DNA from: Moniliella sp. 'wahieum'
Lineage: Eukaryota > Basidiomycota > Moniliellomycetes > Moniliellales > Moniliellaceae
Length of the DNA stretch: 64,000 bases
Reading direction: 5' to 3'
Assembly: GCA_003971905.1 (NCBI GenBank)
Contig: RSEE01000122.1
Location: forward strand, 1 to 64,000
Shown: piece by piece, positions 11,403 through 24,469 of the stretch
How positions within the stretch are numbered: position 1 is the first letter of the stretch
Layout: each line of letters begins with the position of its first letter
Notes under the pieces: generated by a model
Told to the model about the DNA's origin: nothing
The model's database searches: none
The model's input: only the letters and a program-made list of their open reading frames with translations
Translations under genes and position numbers: made by a program

Positions 11403-13659
11403 CTACTGAATCAAATGCCGTTCCAGAGACGCTTCAAGAACGGGTTGGTTGGCCATCTGCGCCTTGTGCTTGGCCACCGCGATGCCTGCTTCACCTTCCT
11501 TGGGATTCTCCAACACCCGCCCGTCATTGCCCGTGCCGTCGACCGCGTTCTGGGCCTTGCCCAAGTAGTAGTTGGGCATGTACAACCCACACAGGAGCGG
11601 GACAAACGACAGGCTCAGCGCGGCAATGAACATGGGCCGCATCGTCTCGTCAAATGCGGCCATGACTTTGATCCGGTCCTCGGAGCCCCAGGAAGGGCAT
11701 GCGCCTTGGTGTAGGATCATACGCCGACTTGGCCACCGCAGGGGACAAGCCCTGTTTGGCCAAGTTGACCGGATAGCGGCCCGTGTAGATCGCGCTGCCC
11801 ACGGCCGATCCCATCGAGGAGCCAAGTTTGGTCCAGAGCGCCAAATTGGCCATGACCATGGCCAAATCTTGGTGCGGCACCGAAGCTTGCGACGCGACGC
11901 GCGTGCCCACCACCGAACACGCGCCGCCCAACCCAATCAAAATTTGGGTAAAGGCCAAGGCAGTGTTGTTGGCATGCGAACCGCGAGCCCAGTAGGTGAT
12001 GCCCATCCCGATGAGCCGCACACAGGCCAAACAGTTGGATGGCCTTGTAGCGGTGGGTGTACCGCAAACACAGACCGGCCAGGATACCAAACAGGTCAAG
12101 GCCACCGTTTCGGTCTGGGTAAAGTAGGCCCAGCTTTGGTTCGACCACGGCTTGATCACGTACACCCAGTCGTCATAGAACGACGAACGGATGAAGCCAG
12201 AGACTAGATGGAAGGTGTATGTCAGTCTTTGCTTTCTCTTCTCAATGCAAACCTTCTTCCTCCGATACGTGATACGATGGTGGAAAAGTGGGTGCGGGCT
12301 TGGGAAGGGGGAAGGGGAGGGGGAGGAGATGGTACATACACATGTAGAAGATATCAAGTGTAGCTGCCAAGACAAAGGTCTTGTTGCCCCAGATGCGCTT
12401 GTTGACTATGGGCGCCGGAGCGAGGAAGACCTCCCAGGCAAAGAAAAGAAGCAGAATGACAAACCCGCACACAATCATAGCAATCATGCTCGGGTTACCC
12501 AGCCTCCGGCTTTCTTGTTGAGCGAAAAAGGGGAGAAAGATGAGCGAAAAGGCAAACCCAAGCAGGATCAGGCCCACCGCATCAATGTCCACAAAAAGTG
12601 ATACAGTTGCTTCAAACGAGACTGGGCACTCATACGTTCCACGGCAAACGTGCCCGCTTGCTCAGCGCGCTCCATATCAATCTTGCTCATGCCCACACCC
12701 AGCTCGCCACTCGCCTTGGCTTTCATGTCGGCATAGGTGAGTGTCAAAATGACGGGCGTAACAAAGACAGGGGTGATGATGCAGAACATGCCAAAGCCCC
12801 AGCGCCAGCACCCCGAATGGTGGGCGTCGCCGAGGTGGGACACAAGTGTCCTACCATCGTCGACGCGATCCAGGAAGGAAGAGGTAACAAAAGTCTGTCA
12901 TGGCGGTCGAGAAGCCACGCCATTCGAGTGGGTCAAATCGGCAATCACAATTTGGGTGATGAGACTAAGTCCAGCTTGTCCAGTGGCCGTAATGACGCGT
13001 CCTACACAGAGTGCCGTGCCGGTCGGCGAAGCGGCGACACAAGTAGCCAACAATGTAGAAGGCAATCGTCACTGTGTACGCCATTTGCCGTGAGAAGGTG
13101 TCGGCAATCTTGGCTAGGAACGGTTTGATACGGCGGCTGCAGTACGCGTACAAGACGAGATGTTAGCCCTATATTGTGCTCATCATACAAACCGTATAGT
13201 GTAGGGGGATGAAGCGGAAGAAGAATACGCACTGATCACACTTTGAACCGTCGCAATGGTACCAATGTATTCGGCCGCGTCAAAGTAACTTGTGGCGAAC
13301 GTAAGTAGTTTAAGGTAGAGGATTGGTCAAACACGTAAGCCATACTGGTCAGGGCCAACGACACATAAAGCATCCATGCCATCGCTGAGCCCCGGGCAAA
13401 AACACGATTGAAGGCCTCGATGCGGTTGATTCCCTTTTGTTGATGCAATGTGCTTCAGCCACATTGGCACGTCCAAAGTTGGGGTTGTCCTCGGGAGCGC
13501 GGTGCAGATGTTCCTCCTCTACGTCTTCGTGTCCGCCCCATTCCTTTGGTCCTTCAAACTTTCCGAGTGAGATTCCGATCCACCGTCAAACCGGTGCGAC
13601 AGGTCATTCTGCCCCATTTGCTGGACAATGGGACCAGGTGGGGTTACCTTCTCCGCCAT
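11403..13659 (-). CDS. MFS siderophore-iron transporter (Sit1/Arn/MirB family)
   Basis: Proton symporter family that imports ferric siderophores. Seen from the N-terminus: MAEKV start at 13659; KGINRIEAFNRVFARGS with a following MAYVFDQSSTLNYL; RRIKPFLAKIADTFSR and MAYTVTIAFYIVGY; SHLGDAHHSGCWRWGFGMF (the conserved WRWGFGMF loop of siderophore transporters); DAVGLILLGFAFSLIFLPF; IWGNKTFVLAATLDIFYM. Two introns are well supported: 13137-13232 (GTGCGT...GGGCTAAC...GCAG) and 12204-12339 (GTATGT...ACTGAC...CTAG), the latter joining DIFYM to FSGFIRSSFYDDW in frame. The C-terminus (LYMPNYYLGKAQNAV..., ending SLERHLIQ) is typical. Frame changes occur at several other points. I could not see a convincing Urbs1/Sre1 GATA cluster in the 5' flank. 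Confidence 0.85.
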
Positions 13660-15680
13660 GTTGAAGAAGTTGAGGGAGGGAGGGCAGTGGGGATGGTGGG
13701 AGATACAGGGATCTTTTCACCCTTGAGCGTCAAGGTATATATCCTTCCACAACAGGCTTCAGTACCTGAGTACTCCTGAGCTACTCATGGCTGTCGCTTG
13801 GCTTGGGGTAACTGGATATGGGCCAGCGGGAAGCGCAGGATGAGTCTGAAGCTTCATCATGTGCGCGCCGTCATCATCGGCTGCGAGGACAAGCGGGGCC
13901 AGAGCGCACTGACAGAATGACCAAACTGTTTTGGAGAGAAAAGCATTCGTCCGCGCACACGAAGAACACAAGTCGGTTCCATCTGATTGGCAGAGTTATT
14001 CGCACAAGAGGGACATCTTTGCTCGTCTTGGCGCTTTCCGTTATGCTGGAGGGGATGGTGGTATGGGGCGTGTATGTGCTTGGGTGTGCTGACTGTGAAG
14101 GCTGCCCGGCCAGTGGGCTACAATATTATTATGGGGGTGGCACTATATGCCGTACCCGCTCGGACTCTCTCCCAAGCTTGGCAAAAGGTGAGAGAGTGAA
14201 ACCAGGGCTTGGTGTGCCCCAATGCCCAGTGGATTTAGCCGTTGTTTCTTAGCAACTACAGAAGAGGATATGCGGGCCGGAAACCACTTTGACCACACCA
14301 ATCGCACCGGGTGACATCCCTTGCCACAGCATGGAGACTCATCCCGGCCTTCTCACATTCCTCATCATGTACTCTCTGTCTCGTCCTCTTCTCAGAGCCT
14401 CTCGCCGAAACGAGTCTCACACCGAGAGGGAACAATTCACGTTTTATTCAGGCGTCGCCCATCACATCATCTGCTCTCCAGCCTGTGTACGATGCGATGT
14501 TCGTGAGGGCAGTTCACATGCACACTCTTGCCGAATTTGGTGATGCGTTTCCTCAGACACCCGCACGAATGAGGCCTGAGGCTCAGGCCTGAGGGTTAAT
14601 TGAACGGCCACGTTATAGTACAGACGGGAGAGGCCCATCAGTAATACCATAGAGTGCAGGGGATAGAGAGACACAGTAAACGGGCGCGTGACGATCCAGC
14701 GTGTACTTTCGGGACACCCTCCATATCAACCCTATACCGAAACTGGCTGACGCAAGAACGCGTACGAGAATGACAAAGGTCCACCTGGCCCTCGAGAGCT
14801 ACTACTGTAGTCTCATCGAGAGATTAGCCCCTGTCGAGGCGGAGACGGGTTCCTGTGCCTGTGAATAAGGTACCAGGCACACTGTTGCAGACGCAGTAAC
14901 TAGCTAGTAACTACCCCCTCCACCGTTCCGGCTAGAGTATGAGATCCAGTGAGATGAGTCTGAAACGGACATGTGTAGGGTGAAGCCGGTGAAGGTTCTG
15001 ATACAAGAGGGGAAGGGGCTAATACAGAGGGCGTTACAACAAAAAGCTTGGCATTCTTTCCGTCGACACGTGTATTGGGGCTGACAGTTGGTTGTTACCA
15101 ACAGGATCTACAAAAAGGGGCAAGAAAAGAAGCTACCTGCTTTTATCCGCTTTTGTACCACAATCTGATCCATCTGATGGGATTGGTCTAAGATCTAAAA
15201 CCTCTCGAAATATACCCTGCCAAGAGTGTGTCATCCGTGTGGTGATGATCGAGTGATTCCTGCCAGCCTCGGCACCACTTCTCCCACTGCTTGCGATCGG
15301 CCCTGCGCGCCACGCACAGGTGATCTGTGAGCCTTCACCACCACCTCGTCCTTCCTGTGTTCTATAGACCACCACCGCCTCGCTTTCACTTTTGCAGTGT
15401 GCATATATTCCCTGTTCTGTATCAGCCAGCCCCCACTACTTGAACTTGCACGTAGAGAGCTGCTGATGGTGGCGGTGCGCTTAGACCCTCATTCAAACGG
15501 GAGAGGCCCACAGTGGTAGCAGCCTGTGGGACGGTACATTTCCACCACGACCCCTGTAGGTTGGGATCTTCGCCTTCATGCCAGTCCACATTCAATCTGG
15601 CCCGCGAGCATGCAACATGGAGGACCCTAGGTTTCCCTATTCCATTTCCCCCAAGGGCCAGTCATTGTCGGGTAGCATTC
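13660..15680. other. 2-kb gene-free region
   Basis: No ORF here shows a family motif. An inverted-repeat word cluster of GAGGCCTGAG / CTCAGGCCTGAG type lies at 14571-14593. AGATCT-containing words (GGTCTAAGATCTAAAACC) lie at about 15188. TATATAT near 13737 could be the TATA region of the siderophore transporter. Confidence 0.45.
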
Positions 15681-16600
15681 CTAATTCAATATCGTTCCGA
15701 GCTTCACCATAGCTTCACCGTGCAATGGACTCGGTGTGCATTCACAGGAGCACCGCAAAGCGCTACAGCAGTACCTCCTCCAATTGGCTGGCCCATTGGC
15801 CAAACGCCGCTTCGCCTGCTTCTGCTCGAGCGTAAACACATCCGCCTCCTCTGCCGCCTGCCGCGCCGCCATCTCCGCCGCCTGTGCACGCATGTGCGCC
15901 ACCACCACCTCGCGCTCCGTCTTGGCCAACGACAAGACATTGTGCACCGCCTGCCCAGCACCGGCGACGCGTACAGCTGGCCCAGCCCACGTAATCGCTC
16001 CCGACTTTCATTCGCCCATGCTGCTTCCAGCCCGCCGTGGCGAGAAGGAAATTGCGCGGCGGCTATACCGTTGGGGTTCTGGCTCGCCCCCCCCAGGCTC
16101 CCACTTTGCGCGACCTGCCGCAGGCGCGGACGGGCGCGTGGGCGGAGGGCCAGGAGGAGGACCAGGGGGAGGACCGGGCGGTGGGCCGGGGGGAGGCCGA
16201 CGTCGGGGATCGGGACCACCACCTTGGTCCGAGCGGGAGCGCCGACTCGCCCCAGTTGATGTAGTAGATGTGGATGTAGATGTCGGGGTGGAGCGGTGGG
16301 GCACGAGCTCCCGTGCCCTCAGACCGACGGCCCCAGCGAGACCGATGTTCTCGTCCCGTCTAGGACTGCGGTCTCTCCGTCGCTCGTCGTACCTGGGACG
16401 CGGCTCCGTCTCGGCGGGGACTGCGCGGGGACTCCGCTCTCCTCCGCTCCTCGTCGTCGCGTCGAGGACTGCGCTCGCGCCGCTCCTCGCCCCAAGCACG
16501 GGAAGGGCGTCGCGCGGATCGTTCCGGTTGGGTGAGGATGCGCGTGGTGGCGCGGGGGGTCACGAGGCGGGCCCCAGGGTCGACGCGGGGGCGGGTCCAT
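15681..16600 (-). CDS. Hypothetical RS/Pro-rich protein
   Basis: I do not recognise the family. A candidate start at 16600 encodes MDPPPRRPWGPPRD. Downstream frames, with breaks, read RRERSPRRDDEERRRAESPR and SPRRDENIGLAG (RS/RD-type dipeptides as in splicing-associated proteins), then a PPGPPPGPPPGPPP run, then an Ala/Glu-rich helical C-terminus (TEREVVVAHMRAQAAEMAAR, FTLEQKQAKRRLANG) and a stop at 15681. The composition change along the protein and the amphipathic tail look coding, but there is no catalytic motif and the frames must be joined across breaks. It could be a pre-mRNA-processing accessory protein; that is only a guess from composition. Confidence 0.4.
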
Positions 16601-16791
16601 GGGGGTGATGGTTGTGGATGAGGACTTGGGACTGGCGCTGGACCGAGCTGGAGGACCTGGGCCGCCTCGCAAATACGCGGAATTCCGCCCGAGGAATCCT
16701 TACGTATGCCAGGCAGCTTCCACGTCAACGTCAACGTTCAACATTCAATTTGCCAGTACGTAACATTGGTCGTGTGTTCAATGTGCAATCA

Positions 16792-19700
16792 TCACTGCGT
16801 TGAAACGTTCAATGCAGAACCCGATTGGGAAATGGACCAACCGGGCTGAGTGATGGCGGCGACCGGCGGCAGACGGATAGATATATGGGGCGCGGGAAGC
16901 AGCACCTGCTGGCCCCGTCCGTCGGCTGGCTCTTCGTGCTGGGTGCTAGCCACCCGTATTCCATCCCTCTGTCCTCCTCCTGCCTCTCCGTGTCCCCCCC
17001 CGAGCCATGCAGTGGAAAAGATGCAGTCGCGGGCGCCGTGGGCGCGATTAAAACGTTTGCCACCCGCCCGAATCGGGGTGGCTTCAATCTTGCGCGCTAC
17101 CAAGTTGGGCAGGCCATGGAGCAGCCACTGCCGCCGCAGCTCGTCGTACCGTTCCGGTGGAGATGCTGCGGGCGTCCCTTGCACAGCCCAATGTCCACCT
17201 CGCCATGCGAATCCAGGTAGGGCGAAAAGGTAAACGTGCCATGTTCCTCGCACAGGACCAGAATCACATTCGTCTTGAGTTTGAAGAACAGGCCCACCGA
17301 CCCACACTCGTCCCGGTGCACGTTGCACTCGCCTCGCCCTTCGTCCGACTGGCAGCAAAACGACTGGTAGCATACCACCTCGCCACACACAGCAGACATA
17401 CCGCCGGGTCCGCAGGCACGTCGCCGCACCGCGCACACGGCCGCAGCTGCGTTCTGCAGCAACGTCGCCATGTCCGTCGGCAGGTCCACCAGCTCGTACA
17501 CACCGGGTGCTCGAGGAGCAGGATGGGCTGCTGTGGCATTCTTTCGCTCGGCAGTTGGATAGGCAAAGGCTGGAAGAGCGAAACAAAGGGCACATACGCA
17601 TGCTTGATCCAGCCATCAATGATGCCCACCAAACTGGTCTGTCGACCCGAGCGTGCAGGCAGTGCCGAACTGGGCAACTCAATGTCGAGGTGGTGCATCA
17701 GACGAAGGTACTCGGATTGGGATGCTTCTGGATCGGTCGAGCCAGAATCCCGAACGGGTCCGGGACCAAATACGGCAGAACGTAGCAGCGCGGCGCGGCG
17801 CAAGAAGGGCAATGTGTGGGTGCAGAGCAACTTGGCCAACGTATCGTCCTCCAACCGGTCCACACCGAGGGAAATGTTGCCGCGTTCGTAGCCGACGAGG
17901 CGATGATGTTGGCCACGGTCCAGCGTACGTCGGGGAAGATTGACGTGCGGTTTGGAGGTCACAGGGGTCAATCCCTGCCTCGCCACGACGGAAGAGGGAG
18001 CGGTAGGCGTCCCCCGAGGGCGGCCAGAGACTGGGCTGAGCCAAGCCAAAGACGAGCTGGACAAGGGCTACATAGAACATGAGGGAAATGATGTGGTCCA
18101 GCTCGGCGGGCATCACAGCAGCTGCTTCAATCAGAATGCTAACCGGATCCCGTAGGATGAGAGGCGACCGCACGGCCTCATCCACCGTCCAATGGGGCAA
18201 AAGACGCTTGAGTAACCCTTGTCGGATCACGTCCGCTCCGCCCTCGACGGAAAGGTGCATTCGTAACCGCAAAGTGTGCAGCAAGCCCTAAAAGGTGCGA
18301 GGTAGCATCGTTCAGCGTCTCGACCACCGTCGTCCTCGTTGCCCGTCCGTGAAGCAACTTCCAACATGGACAAGGTGTATCCCACCACGTCCTGCGGTAG
18401 GTAGATCTTTCGACTGGGAAGAGCCAGGATGGTACGTTCCTGCATCCGACCCATCATGCCTTTCATCTCCTCGGCCTGCAGGTGACCACTTTCTGAAACC
18501 GCTCCAAGGTGCCATCCATAGCCTCCTCCCACAGCCCCACCTTACCCACCGACGCAAGCGTGGGGACCGCAGGGGTTTCCGAGGCATACCAGGGGTAAAC
18601 GTGCCTGACCCACTTGATTTCTGGACATTGCCCTCACCCCGCCAGCGTAGCACATCAATGTTGACCTTGCGAATCCAGTCCGGTAGGGATCGCCGGTCAG
18701 GCGTGCACGCAGGTTCCACGAGCGAGGCGGACCGATGCGAGTCGGGCAGAGGGAGAAGTGTGTTGCCCAACGCCTTGCACAGCGGACACACCACCTCCAG
18801 CCGGTCCACATTTTCGGGAAGGCGCCTACCGTGTCCTGTGGCGCGGGCTTGGGCGTACGAGGCAAAGCACACGCTGTGCATCATGTGTCCACAGGTACTG
18901 CATACAGTCCAGGCCGATTGAACGAAGGGGGAAAGCGCCTTTTGGACGGAAGGGTCGGGGTGGTCCCAGGTTGAGAAGTTGGACGGGTGCCTCGTACGCG
19001 AGGAACGCCTTTCTCCCCTGCCGGCCCATCCCCACGGTCAAGCGTAAGTGGGGCAGCTACACTCTGCGCCAGACCTTCAAGATCCGTGTTGGGAAGGATG
19101 CGCATGCGGCTCTGCTGGATATGAACCAACATCCCAAACGGTTCGGCCGGCGTCAGTCCCTCTTGACACAAGATGCACGAGCCATGTTTCAGCGTCACCT
19201 CATCGTCCGTTTGCAAGAGTTCAGGACCCTTGGCCTCGACGGGTGGCACGTCCTCCGTGGGGGTGGCGGAAGGCCCCGTTTCTTCCTCATCCAAGGTCCG
19301 CAGCAAATTCTTCTGTTGCTGTGAAAACTTCTTCATAATCGCTGCTTGGCGCGAGCGGGCAGCCGCCCGGCGGGCCTCCAAGCGCTTCGCCTCCTTATCC
19401 TCTTCACTAGGGGGGCACGCAACGTCTTGCCCTCCGAATGGAAAATGTGAGTGAGACGGTCGAGACCACCATGATCGTGAGCGAGTTGGACTGCTGCTCC
19501 AAAACAAAGTTGATCTTGCCTCGAACGCTTGATGCTCGCTCGCTCTTCTCTAGTCGGCACAGAAGCAGGAGCAAACTTGCCCCACTCGCAAGAGGGTCCA
19601 TCAGCTTCTGCACAAACACAGGCCCCTGTGTCACCATACCCGCAGAAACGAGTTGGAGTAACGAATCCAGTAGCGACTCTGGTACGTCCTCCTCCAATTT

Positions 19701-22700
19701 GTTCACAGCCAACAGGGTCCCCTCTAACGCTAGTAGAAACTGTTCGAGACGAAAATGGCGTGGAAGGCAGGTTGGTCAAAGAGGGTGCCCGGGACGATTT
19801 TGGGCATACGCGCGGCCCAGACAGACAAGGGATTGACGCCATCATCGAGTTTGCCGCCGTGAGAGTTGGCAGCGACAAAACGAGCAAGTAGAATTTCTTC
19901 GACTTTCTCGCGTTGGTTGCGCGTGTAGTGGCGACAGTAAGGGTGCACCTCCTTGTAGCACCCATCCTTTAGTGCATAGTGGCCTTGTCCTGTCGCGCCA
20001 TCCGGGGATGGAAGTCACTCACATCAGCCAGCACGCGGTCAAAGCACGCTGCCTCCCCGAGTCGCGTGAGACCTGGTCTTTGAGGTCGGTAAAGGTAGTG
20101 GGACCAAAGGCAAGGAAATGGACAATCTCGTATCGCACCACCTCCTCCATGGACCAACCGCCACAGAGGGACGTGTCCATAAGCAGGTGTACCAGCAACA
20201 GCACGCCTCGTCCAGCATTGCTACTTTTTCCCCGCTCTCCTCTCCGTTCCTGAGAAGAGGAAGCACACCGAACCGATCCACAGAGTGACGAACCAGAGCT
20301 CGGGCGAGGGCAACAGGAAGCCAACCTGCAACAGATACACTCGTGATCGTAAAGGATATCGCGCATCTGGCTTCCGCGATAATGATGCGCTTGCGAACGG
20401 AGTGCAAACCCATTTCGCACCCACATCCCCGAACGGACCTGGGCCAGCTTGACTGCAACCCTAAGCGGGATCTCGAGGGAAGCCAAAGCATACGCCTCTC
20501 CGCCCTCGTGAGCGGGGATGAGACTTTGTCGCAAAGCGGTGAGGGAGAGGGCGCGTGTGGCGTAGCAGCTCGGCTAGGGCCCATGCAGAGGGTGATGAAA
20601 TGAGACGGGTTGGGAGGCCACATCAAAAGCAATCACATGGAACGTTTCCTTTCCGAGGACAAACCGAGTGCCACTGCCACGGCCCATACGGCTTCACGGC
20701 CTGCGCCCGTCCCACCCACCTGGGCGGCCCGGAGGCACATCTGGATGACACTCTGAACATTTTTGGAGCTGGTCAGATGAGGCGAATCGGAACGCTTCTC
20801 CGATCAGTTTGGTCATCCGACCCAGGTGCGACGAGATGTGAATAGAGCAATCCACTCGTCCGACTCGTATTCGAGATGCTGTCCTGTCTGACGTGTGGTC
20901 TGGCGCGATTCCTTCAAAATAGGCAAGGAACGTGAGAAGACAGTGAGGTGGCGGGTCTTGGCCAGGAGACGCTGTACCACCCCCTCGGCCTGAGGATATA
21001 GCGCAAGTCATAGAAAGTGGGTAGCACGTTCCGATGGAAATAGTGCCGTCATCGTCGTTTCCCTCGGGGAAGGATCACGTTGGTTTGACCTGGCTTGAGC
21101 ACCAGCAGCGCCCGAAGAAGATCAGCAATCTTGGCAAGAAAGTTTGCTCCCGGACCAGATAGGTGGCCACCGAGGGAACACTGAATACCTGCACCGTCAT
21201 GCTCGAAATGGATTGGTCCTCCCTGTCTCGGAGATATGAACGTCTCGACCATACTTGCATACATAGCGGAAAAGCGGAGAGCTACACATACGTCAGCCAC
21301 TGGATAAAAGGCAAGAGGAAAGGGGGACATACCAATCTGTTTCTTGGTATCCTTAAACCCAATGCAAAGCAAAAGCAGGTCTTGCAATTCGATGCGAGCC
21401 TGCTTCGGCAACTTGTTTCCAAAAGCAGGAGCCCATCAAGTTTGACCAAGTCGCTTGGATCAAAGAATTGTGGGGACATCTGTGGGTGAGAGATAGAGTA
21501 GAGGTGTTGCCACGGCTGCATTAGCTGTTCGTCACAAGTGTTCTCAGGACCATGGGTGCCGGAATCATGCCAGGGAGAAAGAAGGGCTGCGCTACACATG
21601 TCCTTCAAATGCCGCCAGAGCAGGAACGCAACATCTTCACCGAAAACGTCATATGCCGGCCGGATAGAGACGCCCAAAGTCGATACGGGCAAAACCGCAA
21701 GCTGCAAGTAGTAGGTCAGGGACGGAGGTGGAAGTGACCAGCGCATCTCGTCCATACCGATCCACACGCTCCGCCACGCCTTTTGCCTCGCTGGTCGACC
21801 TACCCATGGTATGGGAGACGGTACGAATGACGGTGGGGAAATCATGGTTCTCGTCGTTCCACAACAAAAGAGTAAAGAAACGGCTTTTCTCCTCGCCCCA
21901 ATTCGCAGAGGAAGCAGCAGAGGTAGCTTCTTTCCTCCAAATCCCTAATTCCCTGGGTGCCCTCATACGGGGAAGGCGTCCAAGGGACTGCTGCAGCAAG
22001 ACCAGGGCTTCGTACGGGTCGGTACGCACCTCCCGTGTTTGCGCCTCAGCGTCGGCCACCCATTCGGGTTCAACCCCCCACTCGGGATCGACTACCCATT
22101 CCGGGTCGGCTTGGTCTTCAAACCCTCCCACTCCATATCGCTAGCGTCCGGAGAGATGTCAAGGGATCTCTCATGTTGTAGAAGAAGTCGGACCCGCTGC
22201 GAGGAGGCGAGAGCGCAGGATCCGGGTCTGGGGCCGGGGAAGGGGAAGGGGCACTGGCTTGGGCGGGGGGTTGGGAGGGGAGCGCAGTCCGTTCCACTGC
22301 CTCGTTCCCAGCAGGGTTGGTAAACGACAGAGCCGGAACTGGGTCAAAGGGATCAAGGCTGGGCATGCGGGACAGGACCCGGACGGCGCGCACTTGGGGC
22401 AAGTCAAGGGTGGTTGGGGCGTGTTCGAGAGTGTCGAGAATCAGGTCGAGCATGGCGGCAATATGAGTCTGGAATGCAGCAAGAACGGGGGCGGGCATTC
22501 CCTGGAGAAGATCGGAGAGGTCGCGTTCCTGGGCTTCTGGTGGGTCGGCCTGTTCAGGAGAGGGGGAATGGTAGGTACAGCCAACAGGGAGTTTCCACGC
22601 CTCGGCGTCGCCACAATCACAACAGCCATCACCGCCCTGGGAGATGGAGAAGACAATGTCGTGGCCCACGTGGTTGCTGGCCGAAAAGCAGGGAGCACAT

Positions 22701-23263
22701 TGCACATGTGTCATCGTGGCCGCAGTCGCGGCAGCGGTAGAAGGCTTCGCCCCGGCGAAAAATGTGGCCACAGGGGGTGCCCTTGCGGTCAGGGCTGTAC
22801 TCAGCGCCGAGCGGAACACCGCCGGCGGGCGCAACCGAGGCAGCGACGGCCTTCTGGGCCCCCTCTAAGCTCCATCCATGGGCGGAAAGCATGTCAAGGC
22901 AGGCGTCGGCCGAGGCTGGCGCAGCGGGGCTGGGCGGGAAGAGGAACTGGGCGGGGTTGCCGAACGGCTCGATGGCACGGACGAGGTGGGTCCAGAGCGC
23001 CTCGGCCATTGCTTCGGGCGCGGGGGCACGAAGTCCGAGGGGGCACGGCGGGGAGGAGCGGCGGCGGCGGAGGCGGGGGCAGCGGGGATGGGCTGTGCGA
23101 GCGGATGGGAGGGCAGATAGGCGGCGAGAAAGGCGGGCAGGCTGGGCCACCGCACGTGGCCGTCGGGCTGCGTGCGCACCCGCTGGGCCGCGAGCGGCGC
23201 CCACACCTGCGCCCGGCCCGTCTGCGCTCCGCCGGCAACAAGCACGCGTTGGCCCGCCGTCAT
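16792..23263 (-). CDS. UBR1: UBR1-type N-recognin E3 ubiquitin ligase
   Basis: RING E3 of the N-degron pathway. Start ATG at 23263 (MTAGQRVLVAGGAQ). The UBR box is clear at about 22600-22790: CGHIFRRGEAFYRCRDCGHD, then CSLLFG, then SNHVGHDIVFSISQGGDGCC and CDCGDAEAWK, holding the Cys/His set that binds basic N-terminal residues. A ClpS-like domain for bulky hydrophobic N-termini follows at about 21740-21920 (FTLLLWNDENHDFPTVI, then VDRYGRDALV). A 51-nt intron at 21282-21332 (GTATGT...GCTGAC...GTAG) joins KKQI to ALRFSAMYASM. Around 18760-18900 is a RING-like CxxC...CPLCK block. The C-terminal cap domain shows CGEVVCYQSFCC, then GLFFKLKTNVILVL, PYLDSHGEVDIGL and YDELRRQWLLHGLPNLVARKIE, as in UBR1. 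Very many frame changes. The exact stop is uncertain between about 16790 and 17100. Total about 2,000 residues, normal for the family. Confidence 0.88.
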
Positions 23264-23538
23264 GGAGAGAGCAGGTGGGTGGGGGAGAGGCGGGGGGGGT
23301 GGGATGGAATGCGATCGACACGGGTGCGATCGAATCAGGTGGTGGTGGACGCGGCGCATGTGCTGTGGATCCCCGATAGCCGTTTCACACACACTCGTCC
23401 ACACTTCAAGCTTCAGCGCCTCGCGCCCTGCCGCCGCCCCGTCAGCCGCCTCTTACCTAAGCGGTGCCCCGCCCGCACCACCCACCGGCCGCCTCCCCCC
23501 GCCCCCCCCCCCACCGCCCCCACCACCATCCGCCCCCC
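23264..23538. promoter_or_regulatory. Divergent promoter UBR1 / TRS33
   Basis: 275 bp separate the starts of two divergent genes. The stretch is G-rich on the UBR1 side and C-rich just before TRS33. No specific element recognised. Confidence 0.4.
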
Positions 23539-24469
23539 ATGGCCACCCCCGTGCTGGCCGCTGCCACCCCCTCCGCCCTGCGTCCAACGCCCGCCACAGC
23601 CGACAGCGCCGGCATCGTCACCTTCTTCGCCGCCGATGCCAGTCTGCCATCGACACAAACCGCCGATGCAACGCTCCTCTCGCTCCTCCTCGCCGAGCTC
23701 CCGGCCGCTCTGCGCCAGTCCACCATCGCCGCCTCCGACCGTGTCGCCCATCACACTGACCAGCTCCGAGAGGCTGGCTTCCACCACACCCTCGCAGACC
23801 CACCCGATATGGAGGTGCAGACGCTAGCTCGCCTCGACAAACTCGGCGCCCATGTTGGCGCAAACACGGCTGAGCGGTACGTGACCCTCCCCCCCTTCTT
23901 CCCCACACGCTTACCCTTCCCTCCATGGCAGACTCTGTGCGCTTCGCCCTCCTTTTGGAAGTGTGCTCGAGGTACTCAAGTTTGTCTGCAAGGATATGTG
24001 GATCCACCTCTGGGAACGACAGGTGGATAACTTGCGTACCAACCATCGCGTACGTCCCCCCCTCCCCCTGTCCATGTCCCGCGCTCCCAATTCCTGGTGC
24101 CACTCCTCCTTGCTAACATACATGATCCAGGGTGTGTATGCTCTCCAAGTCAACCAATTTGTCCTCCTCCGCTTTCTCGGCGTCTCCTCTGGCAATGCCT
24201 TTGCCCGTCTCGCTCGGCCCCAACTTGCCTGGGCCGCGGGCGTGGTACGCGGCGCCCTAGGCCGACTCGGCGTGCCAGCTACGGTGACGGTGGATGTACT
24301 TCCTCTCCCTCCGCCCGGCGAAGAAACTGCGCCGCTGGGACACAACAAATTCCTCCCGCCCGTCCTGTTCAATGTCAAGACGTTCCCCTCTCATCCTGCG
24401 CCTGCTCCTACCGTGACCCGCGCCTCTTCCACTGCCACCTCGACACGGCCTTCCGTCCTCTCCCCTTGA
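23539..24469 (+). CDS. TRS33: TRAPP complex subunit Trs33/TRAPPC6
   Basis: Bet3-superfamily TRAPP subunit acting in ER-Golgi and Golgi traffic. ATG at 23539. Two introns are clear: 23877-23931 (GTACGTG...GCTTACC...GCAG) and 24050-24130 (GTACGT...TGCTAACATAC...CCAG, phase 0). The spliced product carries LLSLLLAELPAALRQS near the N-terminus, LREAGFHHTL and LDKLGAHVG, then VLKFVCKDMWIHLWERQVDN and LRTNHR joined to GVYALQVNQFVLLR, the Trs33 hallmark. The C-terminal RPQLAWAAGVVRGALGRLG and a strand VTVDVLP complete the Bet3 fold. One frame change lies near 23970 between the two introns. It is longer at the N-terminus than yeast Trs33. Confidence 0.87.

Noticed and set aside
13818-14252. 144-residue ORF in gene-free DNA
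   Set aside because: One hydrophobic stretch but no family motif, unusual composition, and no splice or start context.
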